A stretch of 57,242 bases of DNA, from the NCBI RefSeq assembly GCF_002902145.1, contig NZ_PPRF01000004.1, positions 1 to 57,242 of the forward strand, in the 5' to 3' direction. The translations under genes and the position numbers were made by a program. Of the stretch, positions 7,719-16,613 are shown one piece after another. Origin of the DNA: Staphylococcus rostri (GTDB taxonomy: Bacteria > Bacillota > Bacilli > Staphylococcales > Staphylococcaceae). The stretch's first letter is position 1; every line of letters starts with the position of its first letter. The notes beneath the pieces are model-generated. The model saw only the letters and a program-made list of their open reading frames with translations. It did no database searches and was not told the DNA's origin.

Positions 7719-9360
7719 ATAATCCAAATTGTGTTTGAAAGTCGTTGATGACGCTGTCTAAGTCGTCAACATTTAATGAAAAGTAAAGTTTCATTTTTGG
7801 CTCTGTACCAGAAGGTCTTACCGCGATAAACCCTTCTTCAAAAATAAATTTGATCATATCGGTTTGTGGTAAGTCGATTTTTTCGATGTGCCCATTGTTT
7901 ACATTGAATGCTTCGCGTGTTCGATAATTTTCAATAGACAATGGCGTCAAGTTGTCGATGTTAATCGTGTTAAGCTGTTCAAAGTGCTGCATGATTTCAC
8001 GAATTTTTGCTTTGCCTTCTGCGCCAGCAAATGTCGGTGAAAGTGTACGGTCTTGGTAGTGTCCATAAGTGTCGTAAATCGCCATTAACACATCTTTCAA
8101 TGTTCGATTGTCTTGTGCCAGTTGTGCTTTGTATTTGATAAGTAATGTCGCAATTTGTAGCGCATCTTTATCTCTTGAGAAGTCTTGGACTAAGTAGCCA
8201 TGACTTTCTTCATAGGCTAGGAGTAGCTGCTTTGGTTGTTGTGCGAATTGGTTTAACTGATCTGAAATATATTTAAAACCTGTTAAGACATTAACGACTT
8301 CTATACCTAATGATTGTGCGATTTTCTCACTCAATGCCCCTGTAACAACCGATTTAATCATATATAAAGGTGTTTCGTCTTTTAATTGCTCATATCTTAA
8401 TTTAATGAGTAATAAGCCAATTTCATTTCCATTAAAATAGCGTGTTGTGCCATCTTCATATCGCTCAACAATACCAAGTCTGTCGGCATCCGGATCTGTC
8501 GCAACCACTAATTGTGCATCTTCCTCTTCAGCCAATTGTCTACCTATATCAAAAGTTTCTTCCACTTCCGGATTAGCGATAGGGACAGTCGGAAAGTCGC
8601 CATTCGGTGTCGATTGTTCAGTCGCAATCACATAATTCGTATAGTCTAAGTCATTTAAAATATTTGCCAATAAAGGTAAGCTTGTACCGTGTAAACTTGT
8701 AAGCACCGTTTTGATAGACGTCTCTGGTAAAGTGCCTACTAAATCTTTAACAGCTTGTTGATAGGCTTCTGTCGTCTCGTCGTCAAATGGTATAACAATA
8801 TTTTGAGCCTGCAGTTCTGCTAGGTCAGTTGTCGGGATATTCAACGGGTCTTCAACAGCATCAATGTATTGACTGAGTGCCATTGAAGGTTCTGTTAACA
8901 GTTGACCACCATAGGGCGCATAGACTTTAATGCCGTTATAATTTTTAGGGTTATGACTCGCTGTAATCATAATACCAGCTGTCGTTTGCAAGTGACGTAC
9001 AGCAAATGATAGCTCAGGTGTTGACTTAAACGTGTCTGGCAAAATAACGGATACACCGTGCGTACCGAGTACTTTAGCAATCTCAACCGCAAATTCTTTG
9101 GATAGATGACGTGTATCAAAGTGAATCACGACTTTAGGATGTGCAGTCAGTTGCTTTAAATATTTTGATAAGCCTAACGCAAACTTTTGAATCGTGAACT
9201 TGTTAAGACTACCCGGACCAATGCCGAATGTACTTCTAATACCAGCCGTTCCAAAAGCTAAGACATCTGAAAAGCCTTCTGCAATTTCTTGTTCAGATTG
9301 CATATTATAAAAAGGTTCAACCAGGCTTTCGGATAATTTTGCTTCCCACTGTTTTCTCAC
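7717..9360 (-). CDS. pgcA: Alpha-phosphoglucomutase PgcA
   Basis: The gene encodes 547 residues from a GTG at 9360 with AAGGAGG eight bases upstream. It interconverts glucose-6-phosphate and glucose-1-phosphate. Signatures in order are FGTAGIRSTFG, the catalytic phosphoserine loop TASHNPKNYNG (~residue 140), the metal loop DPDADRLG (~290), the sugar-binding EESHGY (~400) and the phosphate-binding RPSGTEPK (~515). It is cytosolic and of family-typical length. It is the second gene after galU, 17 bp apart, so the two form a UDP-glucose operon for glycolipid anchor and envelope glycan synthesis. Confidence 0.95.
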   Translation of the reverse strand: MRKQWEAKLSESLVEPFYNMQSEQEIAEGFSDVLAFGTAGIRSTFGIGPGSLNKFTIQKFALGLSKYLKQLTAHPKVVIHFDTRHLSKEFAVEIAKVLGTHGVSVILPDTFKSTPELSFAVRHLQTTAGIMITASHNPKNYNGIKVYAPYGGQLLTEPSMALSQYIDAVEDPLNIPTTDLAELQAQNIVIPFDDETTEAYQQAVKDLVGTLPETSIKTVLTSLHGTSLPLLANILNDLDYTNYVIATEQSTPNGDFPTVPIANPEVEETFDIGRQLAEEEDAQLVVATDPDADRLGIVERYEDGTTRYFNGNEIGLLLIKLRYEQLKDETPLYMIKSVVTGALSEKIAQSLGIEVVNVLTGFKYISDQLNQFAQQPKQLLLAYEESHGYLVQDFSRDKDALQIATLLIKYKAQLAQDNRTLKDVLMAIYDTYGHYQDRTLSPTFAGAEGKAKIREIMQHFEQLNTINIDNLTPLSIENYRTREAFNVNNGHIEKIDLPQTDMIKFIFEEGFIAVRPSGTEPKMKLYFSLNVDDLDSVINDFQTQFGL

Positions 9361-9377
9361 ACTGTTCGCCTCCTTGC

Positions 9378-10241
9378 TTATAGCTCTAATGATTGAATGT
9401 AACGTTTGATTTCGTCTTTCATATCATCGTGTTTCAACGCGTATTCGATCGTTGTTTTCACAAAACCAATTTTTTCTCCAACATCGTAACGTGTACCTTC
9501 AAAATCATACGCATAAACTTTATCATCTTGGTTCAAACGCTCGATGGCATCTGTTAATTGAATTTCGCCACCGCTACCTTCTGTTTGTGTTGCTAAGTAG
9601 TCAAAGATTTTCGGTGATAAGACATATCTTCCCATAATAGCAAGGTTCGATGGGGCCGTACCTTGTTCTGGTTTTTCTACAAATTTTGCGACGTCGTATA
9701 AACGTTCATCTTGTGATTGTGGTGCGATAATGCCATAACGATGTGTTTCAGATTCTGGAACTGTCTGAACACCGATCACAGATTTACCCGTTTTGTCGTA
9801 TTGCGCCATCAACTGTTGAATGGCAGGCGTATCAGATTCAACAATATCATCGCCAAGCAGCACAGCAAAAGGTTCATTGCCGATAAATTGTTTCGCGGTA
9901 TAAATGGCGTCACCGAGTCCATTCTGTTCTTTTTGTCTGACATAGAAAATATTCGCAAGGTCAGTTGGATATTGAACTTTTTCAAGCATTTCTAACTTCC
10001 CTTTTTCATAAAGTGTTGTTTCAAGTTCTTTTTGTGTATCGAAGTGATCTTCAATCGCACGTTTATGTTTCCCTGTCACAATAATAATGTCTTCAATGCC
10101 CGCTCTTGCTGCTTCTTCAACAATATATTGAATTGTCGGCTTATCTAATATTGGCAGCATTTCCTTTGGCATTGCTTTCGTAGCGGGTAAAAATCGTGTA
10201 CCTAATCCCGCTGCTGGTATAATTGCTTTTTTAATCGTCAC
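9378..10241 (-). CDS. galU: UTP--glucose-1-phosphate uridylyltransferase GalU
   Basis: The gene encodes 287 residues from the GTG at 10241 (AAAGGTGA is well spaced); an in-frame GTG at 10250 overlaps that site and gives three extra residues. It makes UDP-glucose from UTP and glucose-1-phosphate. The N-terminal [20 protein letters not shown] is the nucleotide loop, and GDDIVES, FVEKP and ERYDVGEK-like (here TRYDVGEK) motifs follow. It is very close to staphylococcal GalU. It heads the operon with pgcA, and its product fits the use of sugar nucleotides by the neighbouring epimerase and transferase genes. Confidence 0.95.
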   Translation of the reverse strand: MTIKKAIIPAAGLGTRFLPATKAMPKEMLPILDKPTIQYIVEEAARAGIEDIIIVTGKHKRAIEDHFDTQKELETTLYEKGKLEMLEKVQYPTDLANIFYVRQKEQNGLGDAIYTAKQFIGNEPFAVLLGDDIVESDTPAIQQLMAQYDKTGKSVIGVQTVPESETHRYGIIAPQSQDERLYDVAKFVEKPEQGTAPSNLAIMGRYVLSPKIFDYLATQTEGSGGEIQLTDAIERLNQDDKVYAYDFEGTRYDVGEKIGFVKTTIEYALKHDDMKDEIKRYIQSLEL

Positions 10242-10387
10242 GTCGTTCACCTTTCTCTAATTATCTTTCATTTTTACTTGTATTATCATATGAATTGGAA
10301 TGAGGGATATTATTTTTGGAAATCTAATCCTTGTACTCATAAAACAAATAGTGTCGCTTATTTATATTCTAACATAATAATTGTGTT

Positions 10388-11848
10388 TTATTGTTCTAAT
10401 TGTCGTTCCATTTCGTCAGCGACTTGTTGGACATGTGTTCCAATAATAATTTGAGCAGCATGCTGACCATTTTTCAATACACCAGCAGCGCCGGCAGACT
10501 TAATTTGCGCTTCGTTCATTTTTGTATTATCTGCGAGTTCAAGGCGTAAACGTGTCGCGCAGTTTGTCAGTGATGTGATATTCTCTTTGCCACCAAGCCC
10601 TTCGATTATTGTCGCAGCTGTTTGCGTATATTTGCTTGATGATGATTCAGATGATATATCCGTCGTGTCTGCCACCTGTGAAGTAGGAATGTTTGTACCA
10701 CGTCCTGGTGTGTTGAGATTGAACTTCACAATAAGGAAGCGGAAGAGCACATAGTATAGAACAAAGAATACCAGCCCTTGAACGACCAGCATTAATGGAT
10801 GGTTCGCAAAAGGATTGATAAGCGATAACACAAAGTCAATTAGTCCAGCACTGAATGCAAAGCCTGCTGTCCAATGGAAGAGAGCGGCAATGAAGAGTGA
10901 TAACCCTGTTAACAGTGCGTGCACGACATATAATAACGGTGCAACAAACATAAAGACGAATTCGATAGGTTCAGTAATACCAACGATAAATGCTGAGATA
11001 GCACCAGCGAACATAATACTACCAATTTGTTTTTGATATTTCGTTTGTGCGGTATGATACATCGCTAGTGCTGCAGCTGGAATACCAAACATCATAATTG
11101 GGAAGAAGCCAGCCATATAGCGACCTGTAATGCCTTTCGTACCTGTTTGTGACTGGAAGTTTGCGACATCATTAATACCTGCAATGTCAAACCAGAATAC
11201 AGCGTTCAATGCATGATGTAAGCCGAGCGGAATCAACAATCGGTTAGCAACACCATAAATCCCTGCACCGACTGCACCAAGGTCGATAATGCTTTTACCG
11301 AATGCAACAAGTGCGCTGTAGACGAACGGCCAGATGAATAAAAGTACGAATGCAAAGATAACTGAGAACAATGCCGTCATGATTGGTACAAGACGCTTCC
11401 CGCTGAAAAAGGCGAATGCGTCAGGGAGTTCGACTGATGAGAATTTGTTGTAGCAAGATGCGGCAATCAAACCAACGGCGATACCAACAAAGACGTTACC
11501 GAAGCCGATATTAGTAAAACCGGGATTGACGGCTTTTTCTGTAATCCCTAAGTAAATAGCAACGTTTTCTGGATCTAACAATTTATCGACTACTAAAAAG
11601 CCGACGATGGCAGCAAGCGCTGTCGCACCATCGTTTTTCTTTGCCATACCAATCGCAACACCAATGGCGAAAAGTAGGCCGAGATTTTCGAGAACGCCCA
11701 TACCCGCGTTGAAGAAAAATGCGTAAGCGGCGTTTTGCCCGATTGTGGCAGCGATAATATTAGCAATCGCTACAAGAATGGCTGCTGCCGGTAACACAGC
11801 AACTGGTAGCATGAGTGAGCGACCAATGCGTTGTAAATAGTTAAGCAT
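10388..11848 (-). CDS. nagE: PTS transporter EIICB, N-acetylglucosamine/glucose type
   Basis: The gene encodes 486 residues. The N-terminal ~380 residues form a multi-span EIIC domain of the Glc family (LPAAAILVAI, GLHHALNAVFW, GFFPIMMFGIPAAALAMYHT), and residues ~410-486 are an EIIB domain with the phosphorylatable Cys in TNCATRLR. No EIIA is attached, as in staphylococcal NagE-type proteins, so EIIA must be supplied in trans. The substrate GlcNAc is the best guess from the PMMFGIPAAALAMYHTA-type stretch; glucose is possible. AAGGAGAGG precedes the ATG. A perfect palindrome overlaps its -10 box. Confidence 0.82.
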   Translation of the reverse strand: MLNYLQRIGRSLMLPVAVLPAAAILVAIANIIAATIGQNAAYAFFFNAGMGVLENLGLLFAIGVAIGMAKKNDGATALAAIVGFLVVDKLLDPENVAIYLGITEKAVNPGFTNIGFGNVFVGIAVGLIAASCYNKFSSVELPDAFAFFSGKRLVPIMTALFSVIFAFVLLFIWPFVYSALVAFGKSIIDLGAVGAGIYGVANRLLIPLGLHHALNAVFWFDIAGINDVANFQSQTGTKGITGRYMAGFFPIMMFGIPAAALAMYHTAQTKYQKQIGSIMFAGAISAFIVGITEPIEFVFMFVAPLLYVVHALLTGLSLFIAALFHWTAGFAFSAGLIDFVLSLINPFANHPLMLVVQGLVFFVLYYVLFRFLIVKFNLNTPGRGTNIPTSQVADTTDISSESSSSKYTQTAATIIEGLGGKENITSLTNCATRLRLELADNTKMNEAQIKSAGAAGVLKNGQHAAQIIIGTHVQQVADEMERQLEQ

Positions 11849-11901
11849 AATGAATACCTCTCCTTATATATATATTTAATGAAAAGACATAGGTTGTTTG
11901 T

Positions 11902-11933
11902 ACTATTATATAATAGTGTTTTATGCAATTGAA
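11902..11933 (-). promoter_or_regulatory. nagE promoter with an overlapping 16-bp palindrome
   Basis: On the minus strand TTCAAT (11933-11928), a 17-bp spacer and TATAAT (11910-11905). ACTATTATATAATAGT (11902-11917) is a perfect palindrome centred on the -10 box, a candidate operator. Confidence 0.6.
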
Positions 11934-11974
11934 TATCGTTTTGTAATTAATTTAAAAATTTGTTCCAACAAGAA

Positions 11975-12026
11975 AAAACCTACATAAACATAGTATTAGT
12001 GTACCATGTTCATGTAGGTTTATTTT
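11975..12026 (-). terminator. Terminator of the small membrane protein gene
   Basis: AACCTACAT-AA-ACAT pairs with ATGT-C-ATGTAGGTT, with T6 on the minus strand. Confidence 0.75.
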
Positions 12027-12027
12027 A

Positions 12028-12216
12028 TTAGTCGTTCAATTTATTTTCAATGAGCCATCCTGAAAACAATAGGCCAACTGGAATACCTAAAAACGGTGAC
12101 ATCATAGAGCTAGCAAAAAATGTAATTAAAGCTGTGATGATCACATTTTTAGCATTAATCTTCATGTTTAATAAGTCGTGATATGCACCAGTAATGACAT
12201 CTTTTAAACGCATCAT
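12028..12216 (-). CDS. Small membrane protein, unknown function
   Basis: The gene encodes 62 residues beginning MMRLKDVITGAYHD; AGGAGT precedes the ATG pair at 12216/12213. Two hydrophobic stretches (~residues 22-38 and 42-55) separated by a Pro/Gly turn predict a helical hairpin in the membrane, with a short charged C-terminus. It has its own terminator. I do not recognise the family; the good binding site and terminator support it being a real gene. Confidence 0.6.
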   Translation of the reverse strand: MMRLKDVITGAYHDLLNMKINAKNVIITALITFFASSMMSPFLGIPVGLLFSGWLIENKLND

Positions 12217-12429
12217 ACTCACTCCTATTTTGCTTTTTCTTTGTTTACAATTTAAGTATACCTATTTTTGAGAACGTTAACATCGGTCTTGCGGTTGAAG
12301 TTGTAATGAATATGCAGGCAAGTTGGTAATAGTATACGTGTGATATGTTGCAATTATAAACAGTTACGCATTGAAACAATACAGTTAGGGAATATTTGTT
12401 TTTTTGATTATTGAATTTGCTATATTATG

Positions 12430-12443
12430 TGTAAGCGTTTTTA
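12430..12443. promoter_or_regulatory. Candidate cre (CcpA) site in the lipase leader
   Basis: TGTAAGCGTTTTTA resembles the cre consensus TGWAARCGYTTWCA. It lies just after a TATATT -10-like box (12421-12426) and before the lipase ribosome binding site. Confidence 0.45.
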
Positions 12444-12465
12444 TACAAAGTTAGGAGATGAGAAT

Positions 12466-14238
12466 ATGAACAATCGCAAGCATGTATTTTCTATTAGGAA
12501 GTCTGTATACGGAGCAGCGTCAGTCGTTGTAGCAACTTGTTTCTTTGTAGTGGGTGGACAAGACGTACAAGCAGCAGAGGGACAACCAGAGCATGTGGGG
12601 CAACCAACGGAGGTCGTAAAAGTAGCTGAGTCAGCGACAGCACAAGTTGAAGATGCACAACCTGAATTATCACATGTAGCAAAAGATGTGACAGTTCAAC
12701 AACCAAGCGAAGTTGTTGATACAAAACCATCGTTGGATGAGCAACCAGTTAAAACGGAAGCGCGTGAAGCACTAACTGAAAGTGACAATAATCATAATGT
12801 AACAGATGTAGCACCAACAACTGTTGATGCGCCAGTGGATAAGACAACAGTTATGCCGAAGATTCAAGATGCACAGTCGGAACTTTCTGTGACAGAAGCA
12901 CCTAAAGTGACGGACAAAGCGTTAACGCATCATGACACAAATGTAGCTGAAGAGAATAAGGCTGAAAAAGAGACAGTACATACAGACACCCAGTTAACCG
13001 AGGCGAAAGAAGTTGCTGATAATCAGACAGAAGCACGCAGTTTACGTAAAGCAGCATCTCCAGTTGAGATAGCGAATCCAGAACAGCCACTTAATAAACA
13101 TCCTTTTGTGTTTGTTCATGGGTTTATGGGGCTTGTAGGTGATGTAGCGCCTAAAGGTATCAACTACTGGGGTGGTACGAAAGCGAACTTACAAGAATAT
13201 CTACGTAATAAAGGCTATGAGATGTATGAGGCCAGTGTGAGTGCCATTGCGAGTAACCATGAACGTGTCGTCGATTTGTATCATTATATCGTAGGTGGTC
13301 GCGCGGATTACGGTGCAGCGCATGCTGAGAAGTATGGACATGAACGTTATGGTAAGACGTATAAAGGCATCTATCCAGACTGGCAACCTGGCAAGCCGAT
13401 TCATTTAGTAGGTCACAGTATGGGGGGACAAACGATTCGTCTATTGGAACACTATTTACGCAATGGAAATCAAGAAGAGTTGGCATATCAACAGCAACAC
13501 GGTGGTACGCTAAGTCCATTGTACCAAGGTGGTCATGACAACATGGTGTCGTCGATTACTACCATTGCAACACCACATAATGGCACGCATGCCGCAGATC
13601 AGTTAGGTAATACGCCGTTTATTCGTCATTTGTTATACGGATTAACGCGTACATTTGGTAATCATGCGGGCACACTAGATCTAGGTATGCATCATTGGGG
13701 ATTTAAGCAGCGAGAGGGCGAGTCGCTTATTGAATATGGTAAGCGTGTTGCGCAAAGTCAGCTATGGGATTCTGAAGATACGGCGTTGTATGATCTTACG
13801 ACGACTGGGGCTGAGAAGTTAAATCAACTGACGACGGTGAATCCAAATATTTACTATAAAACATTCACTGGGCAAGCAACACATAAAGTATTATCTGGTA
13901 AGCATATGATTGATTTCGGTATGGCATTTGCGCACGTGTTGACGGGCAACTTGATTGGTTCTGTCATGGAAGAAATCTGGCGTCCAAATGACGGCTTAGT
14001 GTCTGTTGTTTCGGCACAGCATCCAACAGGAGAAGCACATGTGGATGTAACGGCTGATGCACCACTACAAAAAGGTGTGTGGCAAGTGATGCCAACAATG
14101 AGTGGTTGGGATCATAGCGACTTTATCGGCAATGATACGTTAGATGCCAAGCATAGTGCCAAGCAACTGACTGACTTTTATGATGAAATTGCTGACTATT
14201 TGATGCGTATTGAAAGCGCAGAGCGTCAGACGATTTAA
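12466..14238 (+). CDS. Secreted YSIRK-type triacylglycerol lipase
   Basis: The gene encodes 590 residues from the ATG at 12466 (TTAGGAGATGAGAAT upstream). FSIRKSVYGAASVVVA marks a YSIRK-G/S signal peptide, cleaved near residue 36 (DVQA-AEG). Residues ~37-200 form a disordered, Glu/Thr/Val-rich propeptide, and the lipase domain starts near PFVFVHGFMG (~215). The nucleophile Ser is in LVGHSMGGQ (~318), and the catalytic His is probably in GWDHSDFIG (~550). It is a staphylococcal Lip/Geh-type lipase, shorter than the ~690-residue S. aureus enzymes because of a short pro-region. It hydrolyses host lipids outside the cell. A cre-like site lies in the leader. Confidence 0.92.
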   Translation: MNNRKHVFSIRKSVYGAASVVVATCFFVVGGQDVQAAEGQPEHVGQPTEVVKVAESATAQVEDAQPELSHVAKDVTVQQPSEVVDTKPSLDEQPVKTEAREALTESDNNHNVTDVAPTTVDAPVDKTTVMPKIQDAQSELSVTEAPKVTDKALTHHDTNVAEENKAEKETVHTDTQLTEAKEVADNQTEARSLRKAASPVEIANPEQPLNKHPFVFVHGFMGLVGDVAPKGINYWGGTKANLQEYLRNKGYEMYEASVSAIASNHERVVDLYHYIVGGRADYGAAHAEKYGHERYGKTYKGIYPDWQPGKPIHLVGHSMGGQTIRLLEHYLRNGNQEELAYQQQHGGTLSPLYQGGHDNMVSSITTIATPHNGTHAADQLGNTPFIRHLLYGLTRTFGNHAGTLDLGMHHWGFKQREGESLIEYGKRVAQSQLWDSEDTALYDLTTTGAEKLNQLTTVNPNIYYKTFTGQATHKVLSGKHMIDFGMAFAHVLTGNLIGSVMEEIWRPNDGLVSVVSAQHPTGEAHVDVTADAPLQKGVWQVMPTMSGWDHSDFIGNDTLDAKHSAKQLTDFYDEIADYLMRIESAERQTI

Positions 14239-14246
14239 GATAACAA

Positions 14247-14287
14247 AACCCATTCACGTCGAGGCGTGAATGGGTCATATCCTTTTA
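14247..14287 (+). terminator. Lipase gene terminator
   Basis: ACCCATTCACG (14248-14258) pairs with CGTGAATGGGT (14264-14274), followed by a T-rich run. Confidence 0.85.
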
Positions 14288-14343
14288 TTTGTGTTGGTTG
14301 GAAGGAAAGCAGGTCTTTCGCAACATCGTGATGTCAGTGTTCA

Positions 14344-14440
14344 AAAAGCAGGAATCACGATCAGCTACTGCCGCACTTTAACAAAATCAAAAAGCGATTT
14401 TGTGCAGTGCTCGGGTTCTGCCCGATTCCTAACCGCTTTT
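14344..14440. repeat. Dispersed structured element, copy 2
   Basis: Same architecture as copy 1 at 8-102: AAAAGC (14344-49) with GCTTTT (14435-40), AGGAATC (14350-56) with GATTCCT (14424-30), GCACT (14373-77) with AGTGC (14406-10), and ACAAAATC (14381-88) with GATTTTGT (14396-14403), around the same AAAAAGC loop. The arms differ from copy 1 by paired changes. The shared tail (AACCTCG...CTAAATCC) runs into the last codons of the nitroreductase gene. Confidence 0.75.
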
Positions 14441-14455
14441 CTCACAACCTCGTTC

Positions 14456-15118
14456 CTAAATCCATTGTACGACGTCTTCAGCAGGACGGCGTGTTTTCGG
14501 ACGTGAAGGTTCTGCGTCACGATAGCCAAATGCGACCATAACAGATGGCCAGAATTCGTCTGTATCTAGGTAGCCTCTGTCAGCAAGAACTTTGGCAACA
14601 TTTTCGTATTGGAAGCCTTCGATAGGGCATGAATCAATGCCTAAAAAGGCTGCGGCAGTCATCATGTTACCGAGTGGGATGTATGTTTGTTTACTTGCCC
14701 AGTCCCACAATGCACGGTCACTTTCATAGACGCGTAAGTTGTCGCGTTGGAAGTTGGCAGTTTTTTCGACCATTGCAGAAACCATTTCTTCGGACATATG
14801 TCTGATTTCGCGGACATGGTATTGGAAATAAGGTGACTCTGGACGAACATTTTTACGTGCTAGCAGAATCACAAAGTGGCTAGCTGTATCAAGTTGACCT
14901 TGGGCGCCCCAGCTGATTGGTTTCAGTGCTTGGCGTAACTCTGGATCTTGGACAACGAGAAATTTCCAAGGTTCTAAGCCGAGTGAACTTGGTGATAGGC
15001 GTCCTGTTTCTAAGATGGTTTCGAAGTCTTTGTCGTCAATTTTTTTGTCGGCATCAAAGCGTTTTGATGCGAAGCGATAGTTGAATGTGTCTAATAATTG
15101 TTGACGTTTATCAGTCAT
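14456..15118 (-). CDS. NAD(P)H-dependent nitroreductase (NfsB/YfkO-like)
   Basis: The gene encodes 220 residues; AAGGAGCGC precedes the ATG. It is an FMN flavoprotein of the nitroreductase fold: FNYRFASKRFD (N-terminal FMN phosphate contacts), RLSPSSLGLEPWKF, the central SKQTYIPLGNMMTAAAFLGI and the C-terminal MVAFGYRDAEP. It closely follows the S. aureus NAD(P)H nitroreductase of the same length. It is cytosolic and reduces quinones or nitro compounds; the physiological substrate is unknown. Its 3' end overlaps the tail of structured element copy 2. Confidence 0.9.
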   Translation of the reverse strand: MTDKRQQLLDTFNYRFASKRFDADKKIDDKDFETILETGRLSPSSLGLEPWKFLVVQDPELRQALKPISWGAQGQLDTASHFVILLARKNVRPESPYFQYHVREIRHMSEEMVSAMVEKTANFQRDNLRVYESDRALWDWASKQTYIPLGNMMTAAAFLGIDSCPIEGFQYENVAKVLADRGYLDTDEFWPSVMVAFGYRDAEPSRPKTRRPAEDVVQWI

Positions 15119-15252
15119 AGTATAGCGCTCCTTTTTAATATATTATTCATAAATTAAGTATAGCGAAACGCATAGGACTTTCAAATCAATCTGATTGCTC
15201 GGGCATGTGATAGGGTATGTTACAGTTAAGAGAGTTGATAGGGGGTTAGAAT

Positions 15253-16116
15253 ATGCAACAACAATGGTATCAACAGTTGCCAGTCGATGAAATCAGAACA
15301 ATGACGCCAGTGAGTGGTGGCGATGTGAATCAAGCTTTTCGTGTTGAGACCGCGCAAGAGACCTATTTTTTACTCATTCAGTCGCAACGCTCTGCTGATT
15401 TTTATGCGGCAGAAATTGCAGGGCTTAAAGCGTTTGAAGCAGCAGGGATAACGGCACCTAAAGTGATCGCAAATGGTTGTATCGATGGCGATGCGTATTT
15501 ACTATTGAGTTATTTAGCAGAAGGGGTCACGGGTAGCCAACAAGACTTGGGCGAACTTGTCGCACAGCTACATCGAGTGAAAAGTCCGAATGGTCAGTTT
15601 GGTTTTGACTTACCTTATAAAGGGAGCACGATCAGTTTTGATAACCAGTGGCAAACGTTATGGCACGATTTGTTTCTACATCAACGTATCGATCCTTTAG
15701 TAGAACGTATAGAAGAGGAAGGTCTATGGACTGCGCGTGATGCACAACAATTTCAACAAGTGTATGCCATCATGAGTCGCACGTTGAAAGCACATGAAAG
15801 TGAACCATCGTTGCTACATGGTGATTTATGGGCAGGCAATTATATGTTTTTAACTGATGGTACGCCTGCATTATTTGATCCATCACCGCTTTATGGAGAT
15901 CGTGAATTCGATTTAGGGGCAACCAAAGTGTTTGGTGGATTTTCATCAGACTTTTATGCAGCCTATCATCGCGCGTATCCACTTAAAGACGGTGCGTTTT
16001 ACCGCATTCAATTTTATGAACTCTATTTGTTACTCGTGCATCTCGTGAAGTTTGGCACAGTATATTTATCAGCAGTGAGAGAAAGAATGGGAGGCATTAT
16101 TGATGAAAAAGGTTAA
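15253..16116 (+). CDS. Fructosamine kinase-family protein
   Basis: The gene encodes 287 residues (GATAGGGGG before the ATG). It belongs to the fructosamine/ketosamine-3-kinase family with an aminoglycoside-phosphotransferase-like fold. The catalytic loop is LLHGDLWAGN (~residue 193) and the metal loop is FDPSPLYGDREFDLG (~215). These enzymes phosphorylate sugar adducts on amines so that the adducts fall off, a deglycation repair. It is cytosolic. It overlaps the next gene by 14 bp, so translation of the two is likely coupled. Confidence 0.88.
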   Translation: MQQQWYQQLPVDEIRTMTPVSGGDVNQAFRVETAQETYFLLIQSQRSADFYAAEIAGLKAFEAAGITAPKVIANGCIDGDAYLLLSYLAEGVTGSQQDLGELVAQLHRVKSPNGQFGFDLPYKGSTISFDNQWQTLWHDLFLHQRIDPLVERIEEEGLWTARDAQQFQQVYAIMSRTLKAHESEPSLLHGDLWAGNYMFLTDGTPALFDPSPLYGDREFDLGATKVFGGFSSDFYAAYHRAYPLKDGAFYRIQFYELYLLLVHLVKFGTVYLSAVRERMGGIIDEKG

Positions 16117-16558
16117 TTTACTCATACCGGTATTATGGCTGGGTGCTGTAATTTATTTGATGACAGTCTATGGTCATATTCCAAATCAAGTTGGTACACA
16201 TTATGGCTATTTAGGAACACCTGATCAATATGGGTCAAAAGCATCTTTGTGGTCATTACCATTGATTTTTATGTTGATTTGGGGTGTTATTACATTATTG
16301 ATACATTACTTACCGGTGTTGGAGCGCAATATTAAAGGGAAAAACGAAGAACATCCGAGAAAGCATAAGGAAGAAATGGCAGTTGTACTCATTCTTGTTG
16401 AATTGGGTGCTTGGGTATTGTTTGTCACAAATGTGTATTATCTTTCACAAGGGCAACTCTATTTACCACCTTATCTATTAACAGTCATACTTACTATATT
16501 ATTAATATATATTCTATGGTTATTAATTAAACGTGTTATTCGTTTACGTAAAAAATAG
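16103..16558 (+). CDS. DUF1648 membrane protein
   Basis: The gene encodes 151 residues from the ATG at 16103, with GGGAGG eight bases upstream inside the preceding gene. The N-terminal LPVLWLGAVIYLMTVYGHIPNQV-like segment with GYLGTPDQYGSK is the DUF1648 pattern (hydrophobic helix, then 'IPxxxGxHxxxxGxPDxxGSK'). Four hydrophobic segments are predicted, and the C-terminus is Arg/Lys-rich. Function unknown; related domains occur in peptide-sensing or immunity membrane proteins. It is coupled to the fructosamine-kinase-like gene by overlap. Confidence 0.75.
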   Translation: MKKVNLLIPVLWLGAVIYLMTVYGHIPNQVGTHYGYLGTPDQYGSKASLWSLPLIFMLIWGVITLLIHYLPVLERNIKGKNEEHPRKHKEEMAVVLILVELGAWVLFVTNVYYLSQGQLYLPPYLLTVILTILLIYILWLLIKRVIRLRKK

Positions 16559-16562
16559 TTAC

Positions 16563-16610
16563 AAAAACCCCAAGATGATGACACAAGCCATTATCTTGGG
16601 GTTCATTTCT
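16563..16610. terminator. Bidirectional terminator
   Basis: AACCCCAAGAT pairs with ATCTTGGGGTT between the convergent DUF1648 and Yip1-type genes. Confidence 0.8.
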
Positions 16611-16613
16611 TTG

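Noticed and set aside
13160-13519. A 119-codon minus-strand frame inside the lipase gene
   Set aside because: It lies fully within the catalytic domain of a well-supported gene and lacks a binding site.
14270-14506. A 78-codon open frame downstream of the lipase
   Set aside because: It is made of the lipase terminator and structured element copy 2, with no binding site.
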